DNA from: Leptobrachium leishanense
Lineage: Eukaryota; Chordata; Amphibia; Anura; Megophryidae
Direction: 5' to 3'
DNA length: 64,000 nt
Assembly (NCBI GenBank): GCA_009667805.1
Contig: CM019067.1
Span: 247,725,721-247,789,720, forward strand
The position numbers and the translations under genes are program-made. The notes under the pieces were generated by a model. It worked only from the letters and a program-made list of their open reading frames with translations. It did not search any database and was not told the DNA's origin. Positions 9,740 through 21,414 of the stretch are shown in pieces. Within the stretch, counting starts at the first letter, position 1; every line of letters starts with the position of its first letter.

Positions 9740-11873
9740 TAGGGATGAGCCGAACACCCCCGTGTTGGGTTCGCATTCGAACAATTACAAAAGTTCGAGT
9801 TCGAACGCGAACACGAACCGAACTCAATGCAAGTCAATGGGACTCGAAAGTTCGAATTTTAGAGTGCCCTCCAAGAGAGCATATATGCAAGATATTTGCT
9901 ATAAAAGGTGTATGGGGGTCCGGGTAGTGCCCTGGGGGAAAGGAAACAAGGACAAAAAGTAAAAAAAAAAAAAACATTTTTAAAGGAACAGTGAGTTTTC
10001 CATGAAATAAAGGTTAAGAATAAAAACAAAAAATTCCTTCAAATATCGTGCCTAGGAGGTCCCCATAACCTACCCGTGAAGTGGCGGATTTGTAGGATGT
10101 ATAGAAACATTAAAAAACAAAAAAATGACGTTTCAAATGACGGGAAATGGTTTTCCTTTAATCTATTCATAAACAACTTCTTGAGGCGGCAGCCTGTATG
10201 AAAAGAGACGTTTTAGGACACGCAGAACAAGTTTAGTGATTTTTTGGCTAACTTATGGTGAAACTTATGCAGGCTTTGGATGAAAGTAACAATAGGTGCT
10301 TTAAAATTGGGCCTTTAGTGTCGGCAACAGTGTCGTCACACCATAACCCCTCTGTGGTATTGTGGAAGAGTGCGGGGTTGGACCCTGCGGTCCAATATTA
10401 AAATGATATGAATCTGGTATAGGCGTCAGTGGCAGTGCACCCAAATATTACTGCGCTATAGTATATGGCAGGATGGAAGCGCACCAGCAGTAACAAGCAG
10501 CGGAATATACCAGACAGGGGCACAAAGCGAGAGTAGTTGTTATAACAAAACCAGCTCAACAACGTTTAGGCACTAGTACTGCGCTACTGTATATGGTGAG
10601 AATTGGCGCACACCAGTCCCGGTGGGTCTGCGTCATCACGCCGCGCCCTGCCCCCTGATCACTCACAGCTGCGCTGGGTACCGCCGGAGCTCCTGGCATT
10701 CGGCCAGTTGGCGGCACCATGCGTCCGGGGCCCCCCCCCGATCGCCACCCGGGGCCCTGATGTCACAATATTACAATCCAATCGCAAACGGGTTAAGTAA
10801 CCAAATTTGTAAGAAGAATAATTAATGCAGCATATGAATCCTCACACTGCCAGGCAGCACCTTAAGGCCCGGTTTACACCTAAGCATTTTACAGCGCGTT
10901 CCTGCATGCTGTAAAACGTATAAACATGGAAATCTCATTATTTGCTATGGGACCCGTTCATACCTGGGTGTTTTACAGCGTGCAGGAACGCGCTGTAAAA
11001 AGTCCTACGCCCAAAGAAGTACAGGCCCTTCTTTGGGGTGTATTGCAGCGCGTTCACTCTGCAGTCTATGGCCGTGAATGCGCTGCGATGTGCGTTCGCA
11101 TGTTTTTTACGTTTGCGCCATACGCACGTAAAAAACGCAAGTATTGCGCGCATAAAAAAAACGTAGGTGTGAACCCAGCCTTACAGTATAATTAATGCAG
11201 CATATGATTCCGCACACTGCCGGGCAGCACCTCTACAGTTTGTGGATCCAGGAATCAGGTGAGCATTAGAAAGAAAAAAAAAAAGTTTTATTTTATGTTG
11301 CTTTATGTCCCATCTTTAAATGTCCTTGGATTTTATTTTTTTTACAAATGTGTCGCCTTACCTTAGCCTGGTGGTCAGTGGGGGCTCCCTGGATCCTGGT
11401 TGTGGGAAAGGGGGGGGGGGTCTGCCGTGGCTCCCTCCCTGGAGTCCCTGCGCCACCTCTCTGCCACATGCAGCCGGCTGGCCAGCCCGCACAGTCGCAG
11501 CTCTGTAATCTTGCGGCCGCATGCTCCTCAAGGGGTCCTTGGGAGGGAGGCTCCAGCGGGCTGCCCTCTACAGTGCCTGATTAGAGGGCCTCGTCTGCCT
11601 GATGTTTTAGCAACAAGAATGTTTTCCCATAGGCTTCAATGTTAAAAATATTCCCGTTTTAATTCAATATCTAATAAACCATTGCTTATAATATTCTGCA
11701 GTAAAGAGACTCTTTATTTTTAGATTTTTTTAAGCATTTTTTTTATTTATTTTTTTAAATCTAATTGTTTTCGACTTTTGGCGAACATCCCAAAAGTTCG
11801 AAGTTCGCAAACTTTCGAACGGCCAATGTTCGAATCGAACTCCGAACCGATTGAACTGAACAGCTCATCCCTA
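9740..11873. mobile_element. Non-autonomous hAT element, deletion derivative of the 53427 family
   Basis: Ends tagggatgagccgaaca and tgaacagctcatcccta are flanked by a perfect 8-bp duplication CTCATGAC (9732-9739 and 11874-11881). The first 730 bp is the reverse complement of about 52700-53427, the 3' end of the hAT that carries a transposase, including one copy of its 138-bp repeat. The rest is unrelated filler, a nested MITE, and a module also found in the H1 MITEs. Confidence 0.92.
10865..11180. mobile_element. Palindromic MITE nested in the hAT element
   Basis: Ends read ggcccggtttacacctaagc and gtaggtgtgaacccagcc, flanked by TTA on both sides. Internal arms such as ttacagcgcgttcctgcatg and gtgcaggaacgcgctgtaa are inverted copies. 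A 45-bp direct repeat (10817-10861 and 11187-11231) brackets the insertion. Confidence 0.7.
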
Positions 11874-12140
11874 CTCATGACACCATTACTAATTATATAT
11901 AGTTAAATGTTTGTGATGGTTATAGTGTCCCTTTGAGTAATAGGGCTATTATTCTTATTCGTTTTTCTTTTCCTCACTATGTTAACTATTCCTACTTTCA
12001 AGATAATAATTTAGTGCTAGAAATAATTAATCGGAGAATATGTAGATATTTTTTTCTAAAGATCATTGGAAGTACCTATTGCTTCTACTGAGTGATTTAA
12101 CCCCTTCACTGCCAAGTGATTTTATAAAAAAATATACATA

Positions 12141-13268
12141 CAGTGGCAAGAAAAAGTATGCGAACCCTTTGGGATTACGTGGAGTTTTGCATGAATTGGT
12201 CATAAAATGTGCTCTGATGTTCATCTAACAGGGTTATCCAAAGAGATTCGAATTGCTTGAGAAAGGTAACCGAACGCTGAAAATCAGGGTTCGGTTACCT
12301 TTCCTGGCCATTCGGCTATCCAGAGAGCAGGCAATTCGCCACATCCTGTCGAATTGCCTGAACATACGGTGCCTGTTCGGTCCCTGTTCGAGGGCAGTGA
12401 AATCCCCCATAGAGAAGCAATGCTTCGGCTATTCAGAGAACACAAACCAGCAGTGAAAGGTTCCCCTAATGCCCTGCCATTCGGTGGTTTAATTCGGCAA
12501 ATTTATTCAGGAGAATCCCATAGACTTCAATGTTAAAAATATTCCCGTTTTAATTCAATATCTAATAAACCGTTCATTATAAAATTCTGCAGCAAAAAGT
12601 CTCTTTATTTATAGATTTTTTAGGATACTTTAAGCATTTTTCTGAATTTTTTAAAAAAAAAATAAAAGTCCGATTTTTTTTTTTTTTTTTTTTCAGTTTA
12701 CTTATTTTTTTTGTAACAGCCCTCTTTATTATCATTCCCTGGACCTCCTGTGAAAATTTCAGACATTTTCGCTCAGTAGTTTCTTTGCAAACAGCGTTTC
12801 ATTTTCCCAGATTCATACAAATGGTTTTTCTAATTTATTCACTGCCTCCTCTACGTCACAGCTGCTTCGGCTCTGTGTGATTCGGCTCCTTTTCGGCTCC
12901 TGTTCGGCTCCTGTTCGGCTTCTTTGAAGGTTAATCCAGATGTTTTTGCTTGTTTTCATAGTGCATTCGGTTAGTTTTCGTCAGGTTTTCGGCAGCTTTT
13001 CCCTGCAATTCGGGGACCCTGTGGTGCTTGCTGAATACACCGCAGGGTCACCGAAATGCAATCGGCAAAAGGAACCGAATTGAAGAGAACGAAAAGTCAC
13101 CGAACGTGCGGTGACTTTTCGAATCTCTTTGGATAACCCTGTAAGTCACAACAATTTGAAAAACACAGTCTGCTTAAAATAATACAACACAAACATATGT
13201 TTTCATGTTTTTATTGAACAGAACATGTAAACATTCACAGTGCAGGGTGGAAAAAGTATGTGAACCTA
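12141..13268 (+). mobile_element. 5' fragment of Tc1 element family X (interrupted)
   Basis: Begins with cagtggcaagaaaaagtatg after TA and ends around gcagggtggaaaaagtatgt, both typical of one Tc1-like terminal region. It is split by the H1 MITE at 12229-13141. After about 13268 the sequence switches to a different Tc1 family, so this fragment has lost its own transposase and right end. Confidence 0.7.
12229..13141. mobile_element. Harbinger-type MITE H1, copy 1
   Basis: Ends cagggttatccaaagag and ctctttggataaccctg form clear inverted repeats, with TAA duplicated at 12226-12228 and 13142-13144. The 913-bp interior has no transposase. Joining the flanks across one TAA restores continuous Tc1 family X sequence, proving the insertion. 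Other copies are at 19236-28462 and 44078-44650. Confidence 0.85.
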
Positions 13269-14339
13269 AGGAGCTCAGTGAATTCCAGCGTGGAACTGTG
13301 ATAGGATGCCACCTGTGCAACAAATCCAGTCGTGAAATTTCCTCGCTCCTAAATATTCCACAGTCAACTGTCAGCTGTATTATAAGAAAGTGGAAGTGTG
13401 TGGGAACGACAGCAACTCAGCCACGAAGTGGTAGGCCATGTAAACTGATGGAGCGGGGTCAGCGGATGCTGAGGAGCATATTGCGAAGGGGTCGCCAACT
13501 TTCTGCGGAGTCAATCGCTACAGACCTCCAAACTTCATGTGGCCTATAAATTAGCTCAAGAACAGTGTGCAGAGAGCTTCATGGAATGGGTTTCCATGGC
13601 CGAGCAGCTGTATCCAAGTGCAATGCAAAGCGTCGGATGCAGTGGTGTAAAGCATGCCGCCACAGGACTCTAGAGCAGTGGAGACGTGTTCTCTGGAGTG
13701 ACAAATCGCGCTTCTCCATCTGGCAATCTGATGGACGAGTCTGGGTTTGGTGGTTGCCAGGAGAACGGTACTTGTCTGACTGCATTGTGCCAAGTGTAAA
13801 GTTTGATGGAGGGGAGATTATGGTGTGGGTTGTTTTTCAGGAGCTGGGCTTGGCCCCTTAGTTCCAGTGAAAGGAACTCTGAATGCTTCAGCATACCAAG
13901 ACATTTTGGACAATTCCATGCTCCCAATTTAGTGGGAACAGTTTGGAGCTGGCCCCTTCCTCTTCCAACATGACTGTGCACCAGTGCACAAAGCAAGGTC
14001 CATAAAGACATGGATGACAGAGTCTGGTGTGGATGATCTTGACTGGCCTGCGCAGAGTCCTGACCTCAACCCCATAGAACACCTTTGGGATAAATTAGAG
14101 CGGAGACTGAAAGCTAGGCCTTCTCGTCCAACATCAGTGTGTGACATCACAAATGCGCCTCTGGAATAATGGTCAACAATTCCCATAAACACACTCCTAA
14201 ACCTTGTGGACAGCCTTCCCAGAAGAGTTGAAGCTGTTATAGCTGCAAAGGGTGGACCGACGTCATATTGAACCCTATGGATTAGGAATGGGATGTCACT
14301 TAAATTCATATGCGAGTGAATACCTTTGGCATTATAGTG
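13269..14339 (+). pseudogene. Tc1/mariner-type transposase, family Y (broken)
   Basis: Conceptual DD34E transposase in pieces: an N-terminal helix-turn-helix part (SEFQRGTVIGCHLCNKSS, GTTATQPRSGRP), a middle part with [20 protein letters not shown], and a C-terminal part ending SPDLNPIEHLWDKLERR. The first catalytic Asp (WSD) and the Glu (NPIEH) are visible. The residue after WSD is Lys where the family usually has Glu. Frames change near 13550 and stops appear after 13860. The right end cattatagtg is followed by TA. It cannot encode an active enzyme. Confidence 0.85.
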
Positions 14340-14374
14340 TATGTGGGAATATTCCCAGTGTATTCCTTACTGTA

Positions 14375-14868
14375 ATAACCTATTTGCGGCCCTAAGGGGA
14401 AAAAGTAGCGATCGCTAATTTCCCCTTTGCATCCCGGTTTCACTATCGTATTACGGAGCAGGCGCTGAGTCCAGCAGCCTGCCCCGTAAAGACCGCTAGG
14501 CTCGCAGCAGCACTAGACCTCCGTCCCGAGCATCCCCTCCATAGAACTCCATGAAGGCTTCTGCTACTGGGTCACATAACCGGCAGGATCTTGCCTCTCT
14601 CTCGGGCTCCGGGGACTTTTCAGCTGCTGCTAAATTATTCTGCTGCTGCAGAATCAGTTAACAGCAGCTCAGAGCTGGTGTTAACTTTTTCAGTTAGCGA
14701 CACCTCTTAGTAACTAGCGTTAGGACCTTGTAATCCTAATGCTAGTTAATATGGAGAGCGCAAAGTAAAGTAAGCTTGTGGTATGAACCGCTAATACCGA
14801 TTCGCTAATGGTTTTATAGCCCATTAGCGCTCCGCACAGATCACTTCAGATTCACTATCACCTCTTTA
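14375..14868. repeat. Family A-like MITE, interrupted (left part)
   Basis: Phrases such as catagaactccatgaagg, gttaacagcagctcagagc and cctaatgctagttaatatg parallel the family A element at 5324-6063. The sequence seems to continue at 17347-17412 (gctagcattaactttaaag) beyond the family B insertion. Outer ends are not clear. Confidence 0.45.
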
Positions 14869-14995
14869 GGCTAATGTCAGACGAGCGCAGTCAAAGCGCA
14901 CTCTGCGTGCGTACATGCATAACAGACAGACGTACTGACGGAAGATACTGTAGTCCGTGTTTTCTTGACAGACGTAGAAAAAAAAAAAGTATTTA

Positions 14996-16592
14996 CAGTC
15001 AGGTCCAGAAATATTAGGACATCTACACAATTCTAACATCTTTAGCTCTATACACCACCACAATGGAGTTGGAATGAAACAAACACAATGTGCTTTAACT
15101 GCAGACTGTCAGCTTTAATTTGAGGGTATGTACATCCAACTCAGGTGAACGGTGTAGGACTTACAGCAGTTTGCAGATGTGCCTCCCACTTGCTAAGGGA
15201 CCAAAGGTAATGGGACAATTGGCTTCTCAGCTGTTCCATGGCCAGGTGTGTGATATTCCCTCATTACCCCAATTACAATGTGCAGATAAAAGGCCCAGAG
15301 TTCATTTCAAGTGTGCTATTTGCATTTGGAATCTGTTGCGGTCAACTCTCAAGATGAGATCCAAAGAGCTGTCACTATCAGTGAAGCAAGCCATCATTAG
15401 GCTGAAGAAACAACACAAACCCATCAGAGAGATAGCAAGAACATTAGGTGTGGCCAAAACAACTGTTTGGAACATTCTCAAAAAGAAGGAACGCACCGGT
15501 GAGCTCAGCAACACCAAAAGACCCGGGAGACCACGGAAAGCAACTGTGGTGGATGACCAAAGAACACTCTCCAGGAGGTAGGTGTATGTGTGTCAAAGTC
15601 AACAATCAAGAGAAGACTTCACCAGAGTGAATACAGAGGGTTCACCACACGACGTAAACCATTGGTGAGCCTCAAAAACAGGAAGGCCAGATTTGAGTTT
15701 GCCAAACAACACCTAACAAAGCCTTCACAGTTCTGGAACAAGATCCTATGGACAGATGAGACCAAGATCAACTTGTACCAGAGTGATGGGAAGCGAAGAG
15801 TATGGAGAAGGTTTGGAACTGCTCATGATCCTAAGCATACCACCTCATCAGTTAAGCATGGTGGTGGTAGTGTCATGGCGTGGGCATGTATGGCTGTCAA
15901 TAGAACTGGTGCTCTTGTATTTATTGATGTTGTGACTGCTGACAAAAGCAGCAGGATAAATTCTGAAGTGTTTCGGGCAATATTATCTGCTCACATTCAG
16001 CCAAATGCTGCAGAACTCATTGGACGGCGCTTCACAGTGCAGATGGACAATGACCCAAAGCATACTGCAAAAGCAACCAAAGAGTTTTTGAAGGGTCAGA
16101 AGTGGAATGTTATGCAATGGCCAAGTCAATCACCTGACCTGAATCCCATTGAGCATGCATTTCACTTGCTGAAGACAAAACTGAAGGGAAAATGCCCCAA
16201 GAACAAGCAGGAACTGAAGACAGTTGCAGTAGAGGCCTGGCAGAGCATCACCAGGGATGAAACCCAGCATCTGGTGATGTCTATGCTTTCCAGACTTCAG
16301 GCTGTGATTGACTGCAAAGGATTTGCAACCAAGTATTAAGAAGGGAAAGTTTGATTTATGATTATTATTCTGTCCCATTACCTTTGGTCCCTTAACAAGT
16401 GGGAGGCACATCTGCAAACTGCTGTAAGACCTACACCGTTCACCTGAGTTGGATGTACATACCCTCAAATTAAAGCTGACAGTCTGCAGTTAAAGCACAT
16501 TGTGTTTGTTTCATTCCAACTCCATTGTGGTGGTGTATAGAGCCATAGATGTTAGAATTGTGTCGATGTCCCAATATTTTTGGACCTGACTA
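14996..16592 (+). mobile_element. Tc1 element family Z, nearly complete
   Basis: Ends cagtcaggtccagaaatatt and aatatttttggacctgacta, each flanked by TA (14994-14995 and 16593-16594). The inverted repeats are long, about 210-220 bp (to about 15218 and from about 16372), as in IR/DR-type Tc1 elements. Length is 1.6 kb, usual for the group. It inserted into the family B MITE. Confidence 0.92.
15354..16339 (+). pseudogene. Tc1-type transposase with an internal deletion/frameshift
   Basis: The N-terminal frame starts at ATG 15354 (MRSKELSLSVKQAIIRLKKQ) and holds a paired-like helix-turn-helix with a GRPRK hook, then ends at 15581. The catalytic part resumes in another frame by 15590 and runs to the stop at 16337-16339. 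Visible DDE residues are WTDE, MDNDPKHTA and SPDLNPIEHAF, with 34-residue D-E spacing typical of the family. Part of the linker between DNA-binding and catalytic domains is missing near 15565-15590, which explains the frame change. Otherwise well preserved, so the copy is fairly young. Confidence 0.88.
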
Positions 16593-17349
16593 TATAGTGG
16601 CCTGGAAAACCAGGTCCTATATAGAAAAACCTGAGCTGTAAGTTATCTTCCAATTTGAAAGGAAAGGGGGGTAACCCACACTTAATGGCTAGAATTAATC
16701 ACCTGGGTGACTATCAATTAGGAAACTTTTTAAAACATAACCTTTATTGGTATTTTTTACAAAAAATTAAAAATACATTTAAAACAAAAACATTTAAATC
16801 TGATGTGTATAATAACTGGCTATCCCGCCGGATGTATTTTGATGTCCAGTTAAACCAGAAGTATTAGATTAACAGATTTTTATTGCTTAATTATCATGAT
16901 TCAAGAGACCTATCTCTGAAACAGACTCTTATAGTTTAAGATTTAAGATGAATATGTTTTACAAGATACCACCAATAAGGATTTATTATACTTTTAAATT
17001 CACATATAGAAAAAAAAATGGAACTATGGGAAATAAAATTAATCTGAAAACGAAAAAAATTTGAAAAGGATATGAAAAGCCATTTTGTTCGTCAAGGTGC
17101 TGGACGTCGCAAATGCGCTGTGTCTGACATCTACTCACTCACAGAGAACGCTACGTGGACGTGGCGCACTCTGCGCGTCTGTCTAGCGGTTTTACGTTCT
17201 TGCCTAACTTGCATCCGGTTGCCACGTTCGGTGCGCACATACAGTACTTCGTGTGTGGGTCTCGATTGCTCATGATTCTATGCTACGACGGATGTTAAAC
17301 TGTGCGGCAACACGGACGTGATCACTGCGTTCGTCTGACGCCGGCCTTA

Positions 17350-18098
17350 AAGCTTGCTAAAGTGAACGCTAGCATTAACTTTAAAGAGGTGATAGGGCCC
17401 TTGGCAGGCATATGGCGCCATCTACTGGCCAAATGGAGATACACTAGTTTAAGCTGCAGCTCCTTGTTCCCTGCATTGGCTGCTGAAAGCCCTATATGTT
17501 AGGACATTCTTCAGCCAATTTTAAACAGTTTTAATCACCTCGGGCATTATGCCCACAGGGCTAAAACTTTGAGCATACCTCCTGCAGCCCAAAAGCAAAC
17601 GAAAATCATTTGCGGCAAAAAAATCTCATTTGCTTTTGTCCTACCGAGCTGCAGATCGAGATAATTCGATATCGTAACCTGATGGAGCCTTTGAAGTCCG
17701 GAGTTATTGTGATCTCGGTAGTGAAGGGGTTAATAGTGAGACATTGTATTTTATTGCACAAGCAAAGAAAAAACTGAAACAGAATTACTAGGTAAAAATT
17801 TCAAGCTATCAAAAACAGGATGTATTCTTGAGCAAAATGGATTGGCAATTTCCTGGATGCAACATCACGTTCGACCATAATAAGTGAGACGGGCATGTTT
17901 AAAATGTTTGCACATCTCAGAGTTACTCCAGCCAAAGAATATTTTAGCATCTTAAAAAAAAGTAAAACACTTTGCAGTGAGGAAAGTCACAGCAGAAACA
18001 TGACCTCATTGGAGGAGAACACATAACCACAATAATACATTGAAGGGTGAACGTACAGACAGGACCAACTATATTCCCTCGCTCACACCATATAATGG
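17350..18098. other. No gene recognised
   Basis: The first 60 bases look like the right part of a family A-like MITE. The remainder has short frames only. Confidence 0.45.
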
Positions 18099-18106
18099 CT
18101 TTCTAG

Positions 18107-18628
18107 TAAGCTTGTGCACCGATTTTTTTTTCGGTTCGATTTTTCGGATTTTTAAACTTTTCGATTTGGCTCGTTTCGACCGATTTCTGTTTCGATTCGG
18201 TTCGGCTCGATTCGTTTTTCGTGTAATCTTTTTTTTCGGAATATCGACCATTTTTCGGATTTTCGTGTCACTTAGCTCGTTTTTGTATGGACTTTTCGTG
18301 ATTTCGGAAATTTTCGTTTTTCGGAATTGTACATGTTTTCGGAATTTCGACCATTTTTCGTATTTTCGTGTCACTTAGCTCATTTTTTGTATCGACTTTT
18401 CGTAAGTTCGGAAATTTTCGTTTTTTCGGAAAGTCTGTTCTCGTTTCAAAGCAATAAATTTCGATTTGACACATTTCAAGTCCATCCGAAAATTCCGAAA
18501 ATATTTCGTTTCGGCTCGGAAAACTTTTCGGATCTAAAAATTTTCGGAAATTCGGCCGCATCCGAAAAGACGAATCGGGAAATTTCGTGAAAATTCCGAA
18601 ATTCCGAAACCCGAAACGCACATCCCTA
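18107..18628. mobile_element. TTCG-rich non-autonomous hAT, copy 1
   Basis: Ends taagcttgtgcaccgat and cgaaacgcacatcccta are flanked by a perfect 8-bp duplication CTTTCTAG (18099-18106 and 18629-18636). The 522-bp interior is built almost entirely of ttcgg/ttttcg/cgaaa motifs. A longer relative is at 38226-39018 in reverse orientation. Confidence 0.9.
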
Positions 18629-18636
18629 CTTTCTAG

Positions 18637-19231
18637 GGAAGAAAGGGATCCTTAGTATGTTTCTGCCTCTATACCTTCGTATATGTGGGTCTCTCCATTT
18701 CATTTTTTTCTTTAACCAATTTATTTATTACTATCGATGCTCTTTATTTCTCTGTATTGTATGTCACTCATCATGCAGTATAACGGTTTCAGACTGAATG
18801 TGTACTCTATCCATTATACATCCCTGCTTAGGTGCCTGTTTGCATTAATAAAGATAAAATTTTAAAAATCCTTAAAAGTAAGGCATGACCAGCCGTAAGT
18901 AATGAACACGCAAGTATTAGCATAGGTATCACAGGTAATAGTGCCAGAACATCACATAAGCATGCACTTGTAAACCAATTAATCGCAAAACATACTATAA
19001 CATTAGTTAATGCGAGCTTAAAAAACAGACTTTCATTTACTGTTAGTATTTCTATTTTCAATAGTGTTACATTGTTTTTTTTCTATAATTTGGTGTCAAT
19101 GCTGTTAAAAAGAAAAAAAAAGACAAAATAAATAGTTAAATAAAAATGAAAACCACAAAAAAGAGGAAGAACATATTTGAGTAAGCTAGCCACAAGTAAT
19201 GCAATAACGTGAAACAAACACATACACAAGT
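18637..19231. other. No recognisable gene
   Basis: AT-rich sequence with A-runs and no identified repeat or frame. Confidence 0.5.
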
Positions 19232-20791
19232 TTATGGGGGTTATTCAGAAATGTTACCGGACACTGAGATTCAGCATACGGTGCCATTTATGGGCCATTC
19301 AGCTAGTCAGAGAGCAGGCAATTTGGCAAATTTTGGCGAATTGCCTGCAGGTAAGGTGGCTGTTCGAGGGCAGTGAAATCCCCTATAGAGAAGCAATGGT
19401 TCGTCTATTCAGAGAACACCAAGCAGCTGGGGAATGTCAGTGAAGCGCCCTGCTGTTTGGTGGTTTCATTCGACAGGTTTATTCAGGCGAATCCCATAGG
19501 CTTCAATGTTAAAAATATAAAGAGAGAATGCAATGGAGGCGCTAATTAAATGTGGATATATTATGTTATGCGGCCAACAGGGATTACAACACAAAACCTC
19601 GACAGAAATGTGTCAGTGATAGAGCAGAGAAAGGTAGGGGGATCCTAGTGGCGCAGTCCCTTCTGAGGGTAATTTGAGAGGAATAGTAAGGATTCCTATT
19701 AGTTCAGAAGCAGCGTGGTCTGAATGACCGTTCTAAAGTGCTGGTTAGAGGGCGGGGCTATAGGCAAGGTGCAGACAAGCTGTGAAGCTGTGAGCAGGTT
19801 ATACAATAGCAGCCTTCCTAGATCAGGGAAACATTCAAATGCATACAAAGTGCAAAACGTGCGTACAAAAATGCATGTAAAGTGCAATATGCGAATTGTG
19901 AACAAAAACACAATGTGAAAAGAGTGTACAATTGCAAAATAAAATAGGGTACAATTGACCAGGTGAACAGTAGATGCCCTGGTGGCTCAAATGTGCGTAC
20001 AGATATAAAAAATTGGGTTAAATGTACATAGGAAGGTTATTCAAAATATTAAAAAGGGGGGGGGGAGTCTTGTTTCTATTGTCCGTATTGGATAAAGGTA
20101 AAGTAGAAAAAATTCGGACCGTATATTGCGGTGAAGGCAAGAGATAGCCCGTTCTGATCTTTATTGGAGGGATCTAGTAGTTCCAGGTGCAGTCCTGAAG
20201 CGCAGTCTTTGCCGTGGTCCTATATAGGCTCCCAATCTCCCAAAAAATGGGAAAAGAAGGAGGGTAAAGAGGAAAGAAAGAGTATATAGTGCAATTATGC
20301 TTAATAAATAGTAGGTGCCCAAATGACAAAGGGACACTTACAGTGTCCAGAGCCTCTTCTACCGGCTCTGGTGTGAAATGCCTAGGGCCTGGTCAAGGGT
20401 GGCCTCTGCCCTTCTTTACAGGTGCGGGGTGGTCTTCACAGTTGCTATGGGGCAGCCTTCGTCTTTCTTCTGACGATTTAGTTGTTGCCTCCAATACAAA
20501 GGGAAGACATCTCCATAGCGCAATGAGTTTAATTATTAAGTGAGGTATATAATAGTCAAGGACAACTCACCAATGCTGGAGCCATAAATCCAGGCTCAAC
20601 TTGTAGGCCTATGGTACTTCTATGGTGGGTACCTGCACCTCTTTCAACAGCAGCGCAGCTTCCATGCAGGCAGAGAAACAGAGGGGGGGGGGAAGGGAGA
20701 GATCAAGCATAAAAAATGCAAAATAAAATAAAGGATTCCTCAATGGATGTAGATGATTAGAAAAAAAGGGTTTATTAATTAAAAGGAGTAT

Positions 20792-20838
20792 CACAGATAC
20801 GCGTTTCGGCTATTAAATATAGCCTTCATCAGTCTGTG
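20792..20838 (-). ncRNA. Hammerhead-like ribozyme, left PLE arm
   Basis: Reverse complement of the motif at 25820-25866 with identical core, stems and palindromic ACGCGT. It lies downstream of the reverse transcriptase frame on the minus strand, about 600 bp beyond its stop. Confidence 0.75.
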
Positions 20839-20948
20839 TGGAGAAAACAGTCTCAGAAAATGGGGGATAATGGGCACTCCACGTGTGTGTGCTTATAAAG
20901 GGTGTTTCACATCAATTTCCAGGGTCACTTCCTGGTTCATGGTGATCG

Positions 20949-21000
20949 CGGTCACATGGTGCGGTCACATGGTGCGGTCACATGGTGCGGTCACATGGTG
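20949..21000. repeat. 13-bp tandem repeat in the left PLE arm
   Basis: Four copies of gcggtcacatggt lie upstream (minus-strand sense) of the TATA-like cttataaagg and the ribozyme. The counterpart in the right arm is at 25633-25712, with an added or slightly altered unit. Confidence 0.85.
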
Positions 21001-21414
21001 TCCAGTACATCAACAGTACATCAACAAAGCATAATAAAATGCACAAAAATGGACACTAAATACACAATAGATCAATAATAAAATACACAAAAAAATAGAT
21101 CAATAGTAAAAGGTGGATATGAATTCAATGTTAAAAAACGGTAAAAAATTAATGAGTGAAAATAAATATGAAAATAAAATGGTAAAAGCGGCAGGATAGG
21201 GTACCAGGATGACAGGTGGGTTTCAGTATAGTATCACAGCGTGTGATAGGGGTACGAATTCTACAAATATAAAATTTAAAAATTTAAAAATATAAAAATA
21301 AAAAATTATATTGTTCTGGATCTCACGGGGTGGAAGAGTGTGTGGTTCTATACATAATGGTAATATCGATAGGATAAACTGCAGAGTCAGTGAATGATAG
21401 TGGATGGTCAGAAT

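Larger units (their letters stand above)
14869..17346. mobile_element. Harbinger-type MITE, family B, copy 1 (interrupted by Tc1)
   Basis: Left end ggctaatgtcagacgagc and right end cgtctgacgccggcc are flanked by TTA at 14866-14868 and 17347-17349. About 880 bp remain once the Tc1 insertion is removed. The sister copy at 31699-32414 shows the uninterrupted arrangement. Confidence 0.78.

Noticed and set aside
9740..9962. Frame beginning near the left end of the hAT at 9740
   Set aside because: The frame reads through terminal repeat sequence (TTCGAAC words) and an A-run; it has no transposase similarity.
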